Made by a program: the position numbers and the translations under genes
In this document: one piece after another, positions 47,546-59,600 of the stretch
Numbering within the stretch: the first letter of the stretch is position 1
How the letters are laid out: each line of letters starts with the position of its first letter
Notes under the pieces: generated by a model
Told to the model about the DNA's origin: nothing
Database searches by the model: none
The model's input: only the letters and a program-made list of their open reading frames with translations
Origin: Leucocoprinus leucothites
Lineage: Eukaryota; Basidiomycota; Agaricomycetes; Agaricales; Agaricaceae
Length of the DNA: 64,000 bases
Direction: 5' to 3'
NCBI GenBank assembly: GCA_013368445.1
Contig: JAACJO010000007.1
Location: forward strand, 1,116,001 to 1,180,000

Positions 47546-48655
47546 ATGTCCACCCATCGACCCATGCCTAGACTCTTCCTCGTCCGGCACGGTAAGGAGC
47601 TTTTATCTGCCATGTCATTGGGCATAAGTCCCGGGAACTGATTGTTAGATTATAGGACAGACCGAATGGTCCGTTAATGGGTTAGTTTTTCTTACTCCGG
47701 AGACCTCGGGGCAGATTTGACTTTGTTGGGGGATCGGTCTTCCAGGAGGCATGTAAGTTATTGATGTAACTGTGCAGAGAAGGCATGCTGATCAAATGCA
47801 TAGACAGGAATCTCAGATATCCCGTTGACCCCTGCGGGTGTGCAACAAGTGAAAGCCACGGCTGACAAGCTCGTCGGTGAAGGCCGTGAGTATACGGTCA
47901 AAGCAGAAATGGAAATCAATGTTGATAAATAATAGGCCTCATCGATCCGAAAAATTTATGCACTGTTTTCGTTTCTCCAAGACAGCGGGCCCACAAGACG
48001 TTCCATATCCTTTTTGAGAACGCGTCGAAGGTTCCTGACCATGTCCTGACGGAGGAGGCGAGAGAATGGGACTACGGTGCGTTTATTTGACATCTCGAAG
48101 CTATTTGACATTACAATAACGTTCAAACAGGAGACTACGAGGGCCTCTTGACCTCGGAGATTGTAGCACGCAGTCCAGGATGGGACGCCTGGAAAGACGG
48201 GTAGGAGTCGAAGCTTATCGTCTGCTTAGGGGAAGTTCATTTAAAAGGTTCTAGCTATGCTGGGGGCGAGAGCACTGAACAAATGCAGGCCCGGGTTGAC
48301 ACAATCATCGAAAAGGTTCGTGCGTATCATAGGAAATATTATGAGGAAGGGACAGTTTCTCGGGACGTCATGATCGTCGCCCATGGCCACTTTGGAAGAA
48401 TACTGACAGCCCGTTGGGTTGGATTTCCCTTGGCTTACGGTGAGGGACATACGAGTCGGCTGGTCGATTCTAGGTTACTGACGAGTTCGCAGGTACTAAA
48501 CTCACCATGGACGCCGGTGCTGTGAGTTGCGGCCTCCTGAGCTCTTTCCAGGATTGACTAACTTTTCATTCCAGATCACAATCTTGAGCTATAACCACAA
48601 TAACCTCGAGGAACCCTCCATCACAGCCTTGAATCTATCTTCCCTCTTGATGTGA
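47546..48655 (+). CDS. SHB17-like histidine phosphatase (sedoheptulose bisphosphatase type)
   Basis: Histidine phosphatase-superfamily enzyme. The close yeast relative Shb17 converts sedoheptulose-1,7-bisphosphate to sedoheptulose-7-phosphate in riboneogenesis. Exons 47546-47591, 47656-47680, 47746-47752 and 47804 onward give [21 protein letters not shown], split here as [18 protein letters not shown] and TGISDIPLTPAG. Later: LIDPKNLCTVFVSPRQRAHK, EEAREWDYGDYEGLLTSEI, GGESTEQMQARVD, VMIVAHGHFGRILTARWVG and LTMDAGAITILSYNHNN, with TGA at 48653-48655. Catalytic residues are visible: RHG phosphohistidine, the Glu of WDYGDYEG and the His of AHG. The third exon is only 7 nt. The assignment to SHB17 over other phosphoglycerate-mutase-like enzymes rests on the WDYGDYEG and GGES motifs. 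Confidence 0.85.
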
Positions 48656-48860
48656 AAGTGTTGTTTAGAATTGGATCGGATTTTAGATACCATGTACCTA
48701 CCCTGAGCGCATGGAGAACTAAATTAGCGCGACGCGACTGTTGACTAGTGTTGATGCGCATCAACTTGAGGTAAATCTGAAGGCAGAAAGGTCATGCTCA
48801 GGTCATCGAAGGTCTCCACTTCTCCCCTTCACTCCTTTCCAACCTTTTATCCTCCAGAAA

Positions 48861-51800
48861 ATGTCCACAGCCGACGTCCAGCCTCAGTCTCCCTCATTTG
48901 TGGATCACGACGTTAGCTCAGAACCGACCGAGTCTTCCTCGCGTGGCGAAAGTCCGCATGACAACCACGAGGCAAATGGAGGAAACGAGCCCGATCCGTT
49001 TGAGGAAGCAGTTAGCCCAGCTCAAGAAGACAAACCAGCTGATCAATCAAATGACACTTCTACAAACCCAGAGTCGGACGCTCCTCTTGAAGACACTACC
49101 AACACCTCTGGAAACGCTCCAACACCTGAGGCACCTGAAGAGGCACCCGCGACGGTGAAAGCAGAGCCGGTCAAGTCCCCCACCAAGAAAATAACATCAG
49201 CTTCAACCACAAAGACGAAGGGAGGCATGACTTCGACTGGTACCTCGAAGACGGCTGGTACATCACCCGTGAAGAAGGTGAATGATCAACGTGTACTACT
49301 ACTACGGTGTCTGTGACGTTACTGACTAACTGGCTACCCATTTATCTTGCTCCTCAATGGTCCTTGTATTCTATAGCCAGCTACGACCGTAACGAGGACC
49401 GTTTCCGGTTCTACCAGAACGGGGGGGACAACGCCCACCGTTGCATCCCCCTTGAAGAAAACCGCCTCCACAATGTCGAAACCCACTCCCTCAACCACTC
49501 GACCCTCAGGCACTGGCGCTGCGGCGCCTGCACGCCGCACCTCACTCGCTACGGCAGGGACAAAGCCCGTGCCATCCTCCACGTCACGAAACTCCCTCGC
49601 CTCCTCAACGAGCGGCAAAGCCATTGCAGCAGAATCTGGTACTGCACCAAGTCGTTCCTCTGTCATTTCTCCCTCCGGCTCCGTCTCTTCTCTGAAATCC
49701 GCAGGCGCTTCTGGTATTAAGCCTCGTGCTTCGATATCAGAAGCTGCGGTCAAGAAACCTGCCACTAGTACCCGGCCTGCTGCGACCGCCAAACCTACAA
49801 CGTCATCGGCTGCTCCGAAGGCGCCCGCTCGTTCCCTATCCGGGTCAGTAACAAAGCCTCGTCTTGGTTCTATCTCGTCTATCAAAGAAGTTAAAGAAGA
49901 CGGGAGTGCCAAAGCACTAGAGGATCTCCGGACTCAGGTAGGTTATATATCGCTCTGTCAATTTAACTTTCAAGTCGACTCAACTCGAACTCTGTATTAT
50001 ATTGCAGCTTAATACGGCCAATGATGAGCTTAAGTCAAAGACCGGGATAGTGGTGGAATTGGAGGGTCAGGTGGAGAGCCTGGAGCATTCGCTAGAAGCT
50101 CTTCAAGCAGAGGTGGAAGCGAAAAACTCGCAAGCATCCGAGACTCAGTCTTCCAAGGCTACTCTGGAAACAACGCTTCAAGAAACAAAGGATGAGCTTA
50201 CGAAACTGCAAGTCGAGTATGACGAGCTCAAGTCCGCCGTTGTGACTTCAAAAGAGGAGGTGAGACTTGTCCGAGTCTTCCCTGATCTTCAACTGACGTT
50301 GTATTAGATTGAAAATGCCAAGGCTGCAGCCACAGCATCTAGCGAACTGGTTGCCAAACTCACCGAGCAAATTTCAGCCCTTGAGTCAGAGCTCTCCAGC
50401 GCCAAAGAAAACCTCGAGATCCTTCGAGCTTCTCATGATACCGCCACTTCAGACTCAGCGAGTGCTGCGGCTGCTGATAAGGAAGCACTACTAAAAGCCC
50501 ATGCTGATCTGGAAGCTATCTCGGCCGAGACCGAACGGCTGAAGGAGGCACAGGCCTCTGCTCTAAATGAGGCCCAGGCGAAGATCGCAGCACAAGAAGC
50601 GAAGGCACAAGAAGCCGAGAGTCTCAGTTCGCAGCTAGCTGCTCTGAAAGCTGAGAAGGAGGAGACTGCATCAAAAGTCTCTGAGCTCGAGATCGAAATC
50701 TTGGAGTTGAAAGAGGCTCAAGAGGTCCTTGAAGATGAGCGCGATAAATTGAAGAATGCCATCAAGACTCTCGAAGACGATCTTGCTCAATCCAAGAACG
50801 ATATCTCGAAAGCAGCGGAAGACCTGAAGGCTGCTGAAGAGCGACATACGGCTGCCATGGAGGAGCTACAGAAGAAACATGCTGGAGAGCTGAACGAGGC
50901 TAATGAGAGGCATTCGCAAGTCACGCAGACGCTAGAGGCCGCTCATGGGAGCTTGGAGGCCGCGAACTTGGAATTGGAGAAAGCAAGGAAGGCTGTAGAC
51001 GATGCTGAGGAGGCACATAAGCTTAAGTCGTTGGAAATCGAGCAGGCCTACATGACTGTTCAGAATGATCTGACAGAGAGGCTTGCTTCCCTTTCCGCAG
51101 AGCTTGAGGTAAGTTCATTGCCTTCTTTTGATACTGGACCTTGATGCTGATATTGTATGTAGGGCCAAGAGGCTCAGTACAACGCAAAGGTTCAAGGCGT
51201 CAAGGACGAGCACGATAAACTTCTCCAACAGGCCTTTGAGCGGGCTAAGGTGTGTTCTTTGCTTGATGCTTATATTAAGAAGACTGACGTAGGATGTAGC
51301 ACGAAGCAGGAGAAGAGCACACCAAAGAACTGCAAGCCCTTCGCGCTCAGTACAAGACAGCCATTGAGGAGATCCAGGCTTCCAACTCAAACACTCTTCG
51401 CGAGCTTGAGGCCGAACATGCATCTACCCTTGAATCTGAGGTCCAGAGCCTCAACAAACAACTCAACAACTCCAAGCTTGAGCTCAAAGCTACACAAGAC
51501 GATCTGACGAAGGCCAAGTCAGCCCTTGACGTCTCTCGGAGTGAAGTCGAGTCGTTAGGCAAGCACCTTGAGGAATTCAAAGCTGCAGCTGGTGCAGTAC
51601 CTGAAGTCACACCGGAACATACTGCCGAGATCTCGAGGCTGACGAATGAGCTTTCAATCGCGAAGGATGATCTGGCTGCGGTAACGGAGATGCTGAACCT
51701 CACGAAGAGTTCAATGAGCGAGATGTCTGATCATCATACTCGGGACCTAGAGGAGGCTGCGAGTGCACGTGCGGAAGAAGTGTCGAAGTTGAAAGCGGTA

Positions 51801-52597
51801 CATGAGGAGGAAGTTCTCTCACTTGCTCGAGAAAAGGGTGATCTAGCTGTGAAGCTATCAGATATGGAGGGAGAATTGGCTACAGTGAAAGCTGAGCTGG
51901 ACAGCTTGAAGGCATCACCGAAGGTGAACGGTCATGGTGCCGCAGCTGGCCCAGACGCTGCCTCGCCCAGTGGTGTCGTGACAGACGAGATGCTGCGTCA
52001 AGTGCATGAGGCTCATAATCTGAAACTTGGGGACTTGCAGGCTGAACAGGACAAGGCGGTGAAAGTATTGCAACAGCAGTTGGATGATGCGCAGAAGAAG
52101 ATTGGAGATTTGAATGCGGAGGTATCGAGGAAGGCGATGGAAATCCAGTTCATGGAGTCGGAGCATGATGAGCAGTCGGAGAGTGTAACGAGGTATGTGC
52201 AATTTTTCAAGACCAAGAATTGTATTGGCGCCCTTGCGGCTTTGGTTTTGCTTTATGGGTTCCTTTGAGTTCCTCTTAACCTTTTTTCCCGAGTATTTGG
52301 CTTCTTTCGGGGCCTGAGGTTCAGCTGAGAAAGTGGCATCTGGGATGTCGATCTGTCGTGTTGCTATTTATTGCATACAGACACTGGCATTGCTATTTAT
52401 TTCCATACTTGCATTCGTTCATTTCGTTGACCTTCATCTCCGTTTACGCTCCTCCTTTATGACGTGTTCTTGAGATGCCGATCGTTGACCCAACATATTT
52501 ATCTTGTCACAGATTAAAGGACGATATGCGGATCCTCAAAGATCAATTGGTGAAAGCCGGAATCGAGCCTCAAGTCAGCAGTGATGCCGACGAGTAG
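48861..52597 (+). CDS. Long coiled-coil protein with Ser/Thr/Pro/Lys-rich N-terminus (unknown function)
   Basis: Family not recognised. The N-terminal third (MSTADVQPQSPSFVDHDVSS onward) is acidic, then becomes Ser/Thr/Ala/Lys/Pro-rich (for example KKPATSTRPAATAKPTTSS), a composition common in microtubule-binding proteins. From DLRTQ-LNTANDELKSKTG the rest is near-continuous heptad coiled coil (VVELEGQVESLEHSLEALQA, LKEAQEVLEDERDKLKNAIK). After a 320-nt intron (52193-52512) the last exon reads LKDDMRILKDQLVKAGIEPQ and ends VSSDADE, stop 52595-52597. The long final intron is atypical here; ignoring it would give an alternative end at 52268 with a hydrophobic tail (GALAALVLLYGFL). The first model is preferred because it continues the coiled coil. 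No CAP-Gly, motor or GRIP domain was seen. Confidence 0.8.
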
Positions 52598-53570
52598 ATC
52601 CACGCTTCCAACGCGCACATCTCATTCTTCGACCGCTGAGCACGCACGCACCGTCTCCATCACAAACCCTCCCCCGATATGCTCAACACCGTGCTTTGGG
52701 CGCCACAACCATGGTATCTCCCCACACATGTCCCGTTTTACCCTGCTCTAGACTCATTCAACGAAGCCGCTTATCATTTGTTGTTCGTACCTTAATCACT
52801 TGTCGCTTTAAGCTATTGTGTAAGTAGGAAAAGCTTTCATTATTCGTCTTAAGTACATATGCCAAACTCGTGGATCAGTCTTCTCTTCCGGCTTCCTCAC
52901 CTTCCCCCTTCTCACTTTCTAGGATAACAATTTTCTACATACCCCATTGTAATGCGTTATGATATGACTGGAATGGAGGCCACTGATTTGACAACGAGAA
53001 TCATTTGATTTCACCAGAGTATCAAATGTTTGGCGGACCTCGCGGAACATTGTGTGGATGGTCATTTGTTACTGAGTGGGTTTGAAAGTCCCCGGTTCCT
53101 GCACCGCTGGTCCAAGGAGAGGCCTGTGATATGTACCGGGGTCAGGGAGTCAGCAGATATCGCGACAAAGAGATGACCCCAAGTAAACAAGGCTAGTGCA
53201 GGGTGATAAGGCCACCCAACAGTCTACGTGAAAATGAACGAAAGAAATTTGACAAAAGCACACCACAAAGTGGCTTCTGCACAACGAAAGAGAGCAAAAT
53301 GAGGAGATGCTGAGGAGGCGGAGCGCGGGCGGGATGAACGGCGGACGGCCGGGGCCGAGGATTCGGTGATTGGTGGGTTGTTGTTCGCTGGTCCGAAGTT
53401 ATCCGATAGTGACGGCGAAATAGAATTTGGCTCGTTTTGGACGCCGGCTGTCCCTTTTCTTGGCCAGTTCACCTTTCCTCTCTCTCTCCCCATTTTCCCT
53501 CTGTCCACTTCGGTCTTCTCACCGTCCTCTTCCTGTCACCTTCTTCGTCGTCCCCAATCTTCTCCTCCTC
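52598..53570. other. 0.97 kb spacer upstream of YHM2
   Basis: Holds the 3' region of the coiled-coil gene and the YHM2 promoter. Only a short minus-strand frame (53224-53508) is open and it shows no family. Nothing else is recognised in the left two thirds. Confidence 0.4.
53452..53570 (+). promoter_or_regulatory. Pyrimidine-rich leader of YHM2
   Basis: About 120 bases just upstream of the ATG are strongly C/T-rich (runs such as cctctctctctcccc and cttcttcgtcgtcccc). Such tracts are typical of promoters and leaders of strongly expressed fungal genes. The function is inferred from composition only. Confidence 0.5.
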
Positions 53571-55112
53571 ATGGGTGTTCAAAGAGAACCTGGCCAGAAA
53601 GGCGTCAACTGGTCCAACATTGCTGTTGGTGAGTCTTACCCCCGCGCGGAAATACGCTTCAACCGCACCGACAGCTCATATGTGCTTTGTGTAGGTGGTA
53701 TCATGAATATGGTATAACCTCCTCTATTCAAGTAGCAGCCTCATTGTTTCTGACGCTCTCTCTTGTATGTCGTGTGCTGTTGGTCTACCATGTACATAGT
53801 TTGTGAGTGGTTCTTACTCCGAAGCGTCACGAATTCACGCGACTGACGACATTTTATAGGAGGCAAGTATTTCCTAGGCAAGGCTCAGGAAGAATCGCGG
53901 TAGTAACAGCGCATGCACTGTCTAGGTCACGACGCTCGGTCAACCCCTTGAGGTCTTGAAGACTCAGATGGCTGCTAACCGGTCACAAACAATGGTTCAA
54001 GCCTGCAAGACGGTCTGGTCGCGTGGGGGTGCCGCCGGTTTCTTCCAGGGGTTGATTCCATGGGTGAGTTTTGTGTGCTCGTACCATAATACAATAATTC
54101 AGGGTTGACCAAGTACAATTTTTTTCGCTGGTCTTGTAGGCATGGATTGAGGCTTCGACCAAGGGCGCTGTGCTCGTATTCACTGCCTCAGAAGTCGAGA
54201 CAGCATCACTTGCTGCTGGTATCAACCCCGGTTTTGCCGGTCTGCTCGGTGGTATGACTGGTGGTGTAGCACAGGCCTATGCTACCATGGGTGAGTGGCA
54301 TTTTTATTTGATTCTTGTTATTATCACCGCTGCATTTGTGTATCTGTGTGTCAATGACAGCCTTTGTGTTTTGCCACAAAGACCTTATCATTCTGATAGT
54401 ATTCTTACACAGGTTTCACGACATGTATGAAGACGGTTGAGATCACCCGCCACAAGACCGCGGCTACGGGTGTCAAACCCCCATCAACCTTTGCAGTCTT
54501 TATGGACATATATCGTAGAGAAGGCATCCGTGGCGTGAACAAGGGCGTGAACGCTGTTGCTGTCCGCCAGTGTACCAACTGGGGTTCCCGGTAAGCCTTT
54601 GTAGGTATCAGCATCGTGATTGTGATGCTAACAATTAGGTGAAGTATGGGTTTCGCTCGCCTTGCGGAATCAATGATTCGTAAAGCCCGCGGCAAAGGCG
54701 AGAACGATAGTCTGAGCGCTATTGAGAAGATCGGTGCTTCGACCGTTGGTGGTGCATTGGCAACCTGGAACCAACCTATTGAAGTCATCCGTGTTGAGGT
54801 TCGTTATTTGAGCTGTTCTCGTGATTGAACCTGAGAAGTTGACTTCAATGTTAAATCCAGATGCAATCAATGGCTAAAAACCCCACCCGACCCGCGAAGT
54901 TGACGATTATGACCACGCTAAAATATATCTACAAGGAGAATGGTATTAAGGGCTTGTATCGTGGTGTCACCCCTCGTATTGGTCTTGGTATCTGGCAGAC
55001 AATTTGTATGGTGTCACTTGCGGATTACGTTAAGGCCTGGTATGTTCTCTCGCTCCGTATCAAAAGTCTATTTCTAACAAGCATGCGTGTGAACAGGGTG
55101 AAGAAGCAATAG
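53571..55112 (+). CDS. YHM2: Mitochondrial carrier YHM2 (citrate/2-oxoglutarate antiporter)
   Basis: SLC25-family inner-membrane carrier; yeast Yhm2 exchanges citrate for 2-oxoglutarate and also binds mitochondrial DNA. Exon 1 [19 protein letters not shown], then exon 2 (17 nt, GGIMNM), proposed exons of 3 nt (TTT, 53800-53802) and 3 nt (GAG, 53860-53862), and exon 5 from 53926 ([20 protein letters not shown]). First-repeat signature [10 protein letters not shown]; then [80 protein letters not shown] (third-repeat signature), [20 protein letters not shown] and VKKQ stop. RRHK-type motif 2 substitutions fit the Yhm2 subgroup. The first 230 bases have very unusual splicing. Confidence 0.93.
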
Positions 55113-55385
55113 ACATGAGCTTACGGTATGGACGGTGGACATAGTGGACATCTTTAATTCGTATTTGCATAGAGTACTTAGTATATCATTGGCCAACAAT
55201 TGCACATATGGTTGACCGTTACACTCGTTGAGCTTGAAATAGTGGGGCGGGCGGTTAAAAGAACCCGAGAGCCGGAAAAGCACCCGGTTACCCTGCATCA
55301 TACATGCTCTTAAACCACGGGTCCCACATTGATTCCTATTTAGTCCCTGGTCAAAACTATTTACTACTCTCATCACACGTCGACC
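55113..55385. other. Short spacer YHM2 to Mpv17-family gene
   Basis: 273 bases holding the YHM2 3' region and the promoter of the next gene. A ttaaa-rich stretch near 55252-55258 is seen but no clear TATA box. Confidence 0.3.
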
Positions 55386-56453
55386 ATGAGTTCCGCTAAG
55401 AGTTCGCCCCATCCTCTCCTCGTCAAATATCTCGCCCAACTCTCGGCTCATCCTCTGCGCACAAAGGCGATCACAACGAGTACGCCTAAAGTCATCTTTA
55501 AATGAACATGAAGACCTCTAACTTTCGATCCTTGCTCAACAGGCACATTCTCATTCCTCCAAGAAGTTCTTGGAAGTAACCTTGCAGGTGTACCTCGACC
55601 CAAAGTCTCGCCAAATGTACCATTCCCTTTCGCCCTTCTTTCGCGCGCGCACATCGACCTACGCGCTGTGAAAATGGCTATTTACGGCTTCTTCGTCTCG
55701 GCACCTCTGAACCATGTCCTTGTTGGCCAATTACAGAAAGCGTTTGCAGGGAAGGAGGGGATCAAGTACAAGCTTGCGCAATTGCTGGCGAATAATTTGT
55801 TAGTCTCGCCTGTTACCGTTTCTGGTGAGCTGCGTCTACCTTGCTTGCTTCTCTTTCGGTGTCTTTCAACGTGGCATTGCAATCTGTGTTTTGATCACAT
55901 TTACTGCCCATTTCAAACTTGGCTGTATGCCCTAACCTGTTTATCCCCCTCTATAGCATACCTAGCCTCAATGGCTATCATTAATGGCGCCAAATCCGTC
56001 GATGAGATCATCAAGACTGTTCGAGCCGGCTTCTTCTCCGTCATTCGGGTACGTGTTACCCCCGGATCACTAGGATTCAGCGATTTCTTGTGAGAGGTTC
56101 TGCACGGCTAAACTCGACTTGTCGACTTGTAGGTCTCCTGGACGGTTTCACCAATTGCGATGGTTGTCGCTCAGAAATATTTACCCGTGGAGGTACGTCC
56201 CTCGAACCCAACATTTCCTTGGTAGATTGATACAAACATGGTTTATTCCCTAGCTCTGGGTACCTTTCTTCAATGCGATCCAATTTGTTCTCGGAGTACG
56301 TCCTTGAGGAGGGTTCTTGTTTACCTATGGAGCTGATAAGAGATTTAGACGTATTTCAACACTCGTGTCAAGCAGATGCGTCTCGCCGCAGCTAGGAGGG
56401 CCGAGAAGGAGAAGGCAAAGGACACTGAGAAAGAGGATGGTCCTTCTTCCTAA
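55386..56453 (+). CDS. Mpv17/PMP22-family membrane protein
   Basis: Small four-helix protein of the inner mitochondrial or peroxisomal membrane; family members affect channel activity and mitochondrial DNA upkeep. ATG 55386 gives MSSAKSSPHPLLVKYLAQLS and AHPLRTKAITT; intron 1 (donor GTACGC, phase 1) joins STFSFLQEVLG. Then LRAVKMAIYGFFVSAPLNHV, LAQLLANNLLVSPVTVS, AYLASMAIINGAKSVDEIIK, FFSVIR, VSWTVSPIAMVVAQKYLPVE and LWVPFFNAIQFVLGTYFNTR, the family's C-terminal signature. The end is a charged tail KAKDTEKEDGPSS with stop 56451-56453. At least five introns. The fungal peroxisomal PMP22 branch is slightly favoured by the tail and length. Confidence 0.87.
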
Positions 56454-56630
56454 ATACCCACCATGACTGGATTACTGGATCTGCCAATTCTTGGATTTAC
56501 TCACTCTTACTTCGACATTACAGTCCGGAGTCCTTTTAACTGTACACAAGTACGGATTTCCCTAGTGTCCATTGCGTATGTACTACTTCTTGCTCGGATA
56601 ATAGTAACTTATATATCAACAAATCTATGC

Positions 56631-59600
56631 CTAGCTACTATTAGTGGCAACGGTACTACTAATCCGAGAGGTAGAAGCATCCTGCACTACAATACATGTG
56701 CGCTCCGAGATTGGTCGCTCATAAGTGTATCGGTGTCGAACCTGCCGTGCTGCACCAGAGGAAGGATGTGGGGGTGTAACATGTAGCCCGTCCTCAGTCT
56801 GTTCGTAGACTTCTGTGTCTAGTCGCCAACCATCGAGGCTGTATGTTCCCGGCCGTGTAAACCATAGCTTGGGATGGAGCGTGACTGAACCTGACGGTGG
56901 TATTGTCCCTCGGAAATTAAGCTTGACGGAATAAGGGGGTGGAAGGACACGGCTAAATATCGCGTTACCTCAAGTAAGCCTCAGTAGATGAGTGATCAAC
57001 ATACAGATTCATGGGAGGGTGGGCACCGTTCCCATTCGGATCACTACGCAACTTAAGCGCGTATCCAGCCTCGTGCGTCAGTGAGAAGTTTCGAATTGTA
57101 AAGTTGACAGACGTCCAGCAAGGCCTGCGCCAGATTCATTCATTCAGTTACAAAATCAACCAGAAACACTAGTAGCCACTCACCCGGTAGAGAAATCGTG
57201 CACAACCTCACTTTTACCTTGTACAACGACGTCTAAGGGGTTCATCTCCATGTTCCACTCACATCCTCTAATTGCATCAAGCATTTCCAAGTTCTCCCTA
57301 ACAGTCTCGGCATACATACTCCTCTTTCCCTTCGCCTTCTCAAAGGTTTCGATCATACCTTGTAGCGGTGCGTGCGATGCCCCTAACATCAATCCATGGA
57401 TTGTCACATGGCCAGACCTCGGTTTTCTTGTAAGAGAGGGTAGATACTGCGAGGTAGTTAACGAGAGGGTCTGTGAGGCAGAAGGTGAAGGATAGTTTGA
57501 GGTGAATGTGGAAGGTAAGGTTATCGAGGGAGTAACAAATTCCCAGAAGATGATGACGTCGAAGGATGTAGGGTTGTACAATGGGAAGATGTGTGGGTGA
57601 GTTGAGGCCGGGATATGTGTATGCACACGGGCCGTATGTCTGGAAACGAAATTACGTCGGCCACCGTGGATGAAAGAAGACACTATCTCGTCTTTAAGGT
57701 ATTTCTTGGGATGAGATGACTGATAAAACTGGTGACCTTTGAATGGTTGATCAAGAAGAACCATTAGCTTACCTCGGCGACAGAACTACAGCACATGTCT
57801 ATTGGTGGGGGGTTCAGCTTACCCACAGGCCGACCGTTCAGCACATTAGCCATCTGATCACAAACAAAAACGGCAGTTTCTCGTGCACCGTGGCCTTCAG
57901 CCCATCTTTGAGCCTTGAGCAAGATGCTACAGGTCTGAGATCCCAAAAGAATAGGTCTAGGGCAATAGTGAGCCGATGGGGTAACGATGGAACGAATTTG
58001 GAGACCCACAAAGGCGCCTCGACCACAGGAGAGCTACTCCACAGAGGACTGATGGTAGACACTTGCGTTAACCGTATCGCCGTGCTGGAAAAATTCCTCA
58101 GAGAGACATTCACAGAGAACTGGCTGCTCGAGGATTTATCCGGCTCAACGATCGAGGTAGCATGGAACAGCGGTTGTACGTCGATGGTCCGGGATATCCG
58201 TGTTGTGTGGAAGGCATCAGAGTCCTCCTGTTTATGGGCATATCGTCAGTTTCCAAGCACTGGACAGCGAGCACATTGCTTACTTCACGGTATACAAAAA
58301 ACAAACAAAATTGCTTCTCTCCAACTGTCTCCGTATGTAATGTCAAAGGCACACTAAATCCATCTTCAGGCCCGAGCACTCCGCCAGGCACCGGTATTCT
58401 CAAGGGTTGAGGAGATACTAACGAGTTCGACGACTTGACGGCTTCAACACTCACACCACCCTCCTCACCGAAACAAACGGTCTCTTGTTTATCAGCCGCC
58501 CTTTCCCCTTCCTCCCCCTCCCTTCCCTCTCCTTCATCACCATCGGAAACATCGCCAACCCAGATTTCATCCTCGGAATCTGGTACCATCCAGATCTCCT
58601 TCACAGGTCTCGTACCTATATTGACCACCCAGAGGTTCATCGATCTGCTCTCACCCTGCATCATTTTCATCCTCCCGTCTTCCACAAAGCTCACAACAAG
58701 CTTATGGGTCGCTTCTGTGACCGTAAATTTCATCAGCATGTCAGGGGCATAGGTCCGCTCCCGCCTTTGAGCAGGGGTGGCATTTAGCCTTTTGCCCCGA
58801 GTGGACAGAACTTCGGTTATAGGTAAAAGTGAAAGAAAATCGTATTTGGCGAGTGAGATGTGGAAAGTACTGGAGTGTTGAGGCGTGATTGCAAATGGAA
58901 CCTGAAGAGGTTTGAGCAACTGGCTGAATGTATAATAACTCAAAGCTCACAGTCCGCGTTTCTCGTGGTGTTAACACGACGTCCTCGATGATGTCCACGT
59001 CAACGAGCGGGTCAGAGTCACCCTCGGGCTGAGACCCATGTATGTCTTGAACCACAAGAGTGAGATTCGCCAGATTGAGCTCCGCATCCAATGGGTTTCT
59101 TATTACGAGGTCAACCCAAAAGGTCTCTGTTGGTTGATGAATAAACATATTTGAGCAGCTTCGTCGCGATACGTACCCCCGACGATGATGTCCCCGTTCT
59201 TGGCAAACCCATCCTTCCCGCCTTGCCCCCTCCAAAACGACGTCCAATTCTCCTCTCGCTTCTCCCAGACAGAAGCATCACCAGACGAACCATCGCCAGG
59301 GAAACGAAGTTTTGATTGTCTTACTTGACAAAGGTTGAAAGGCAACTTTAGCTCAGACAAAGGCACCTTTTCTGGCTGTGTATCCTTGAGATGCTATAGC
59401 GGATACGGAGATAAGTCAGGTAGCTAATCACAAGTTAGTCCTAGTAGGCGTACCCCAAAAGCAACACGAAAGTCGTCAAGGGATAATTTGTCCCTGCTGC
59501 TGGGTTGTTTGATTTCACCCTCGAGAGCACCATTGACGGAAGGTGGCCCCAAAGGTTCAGACCCACGTAATAACCCCGAAAAAAGTTGCACTGCTGACAA

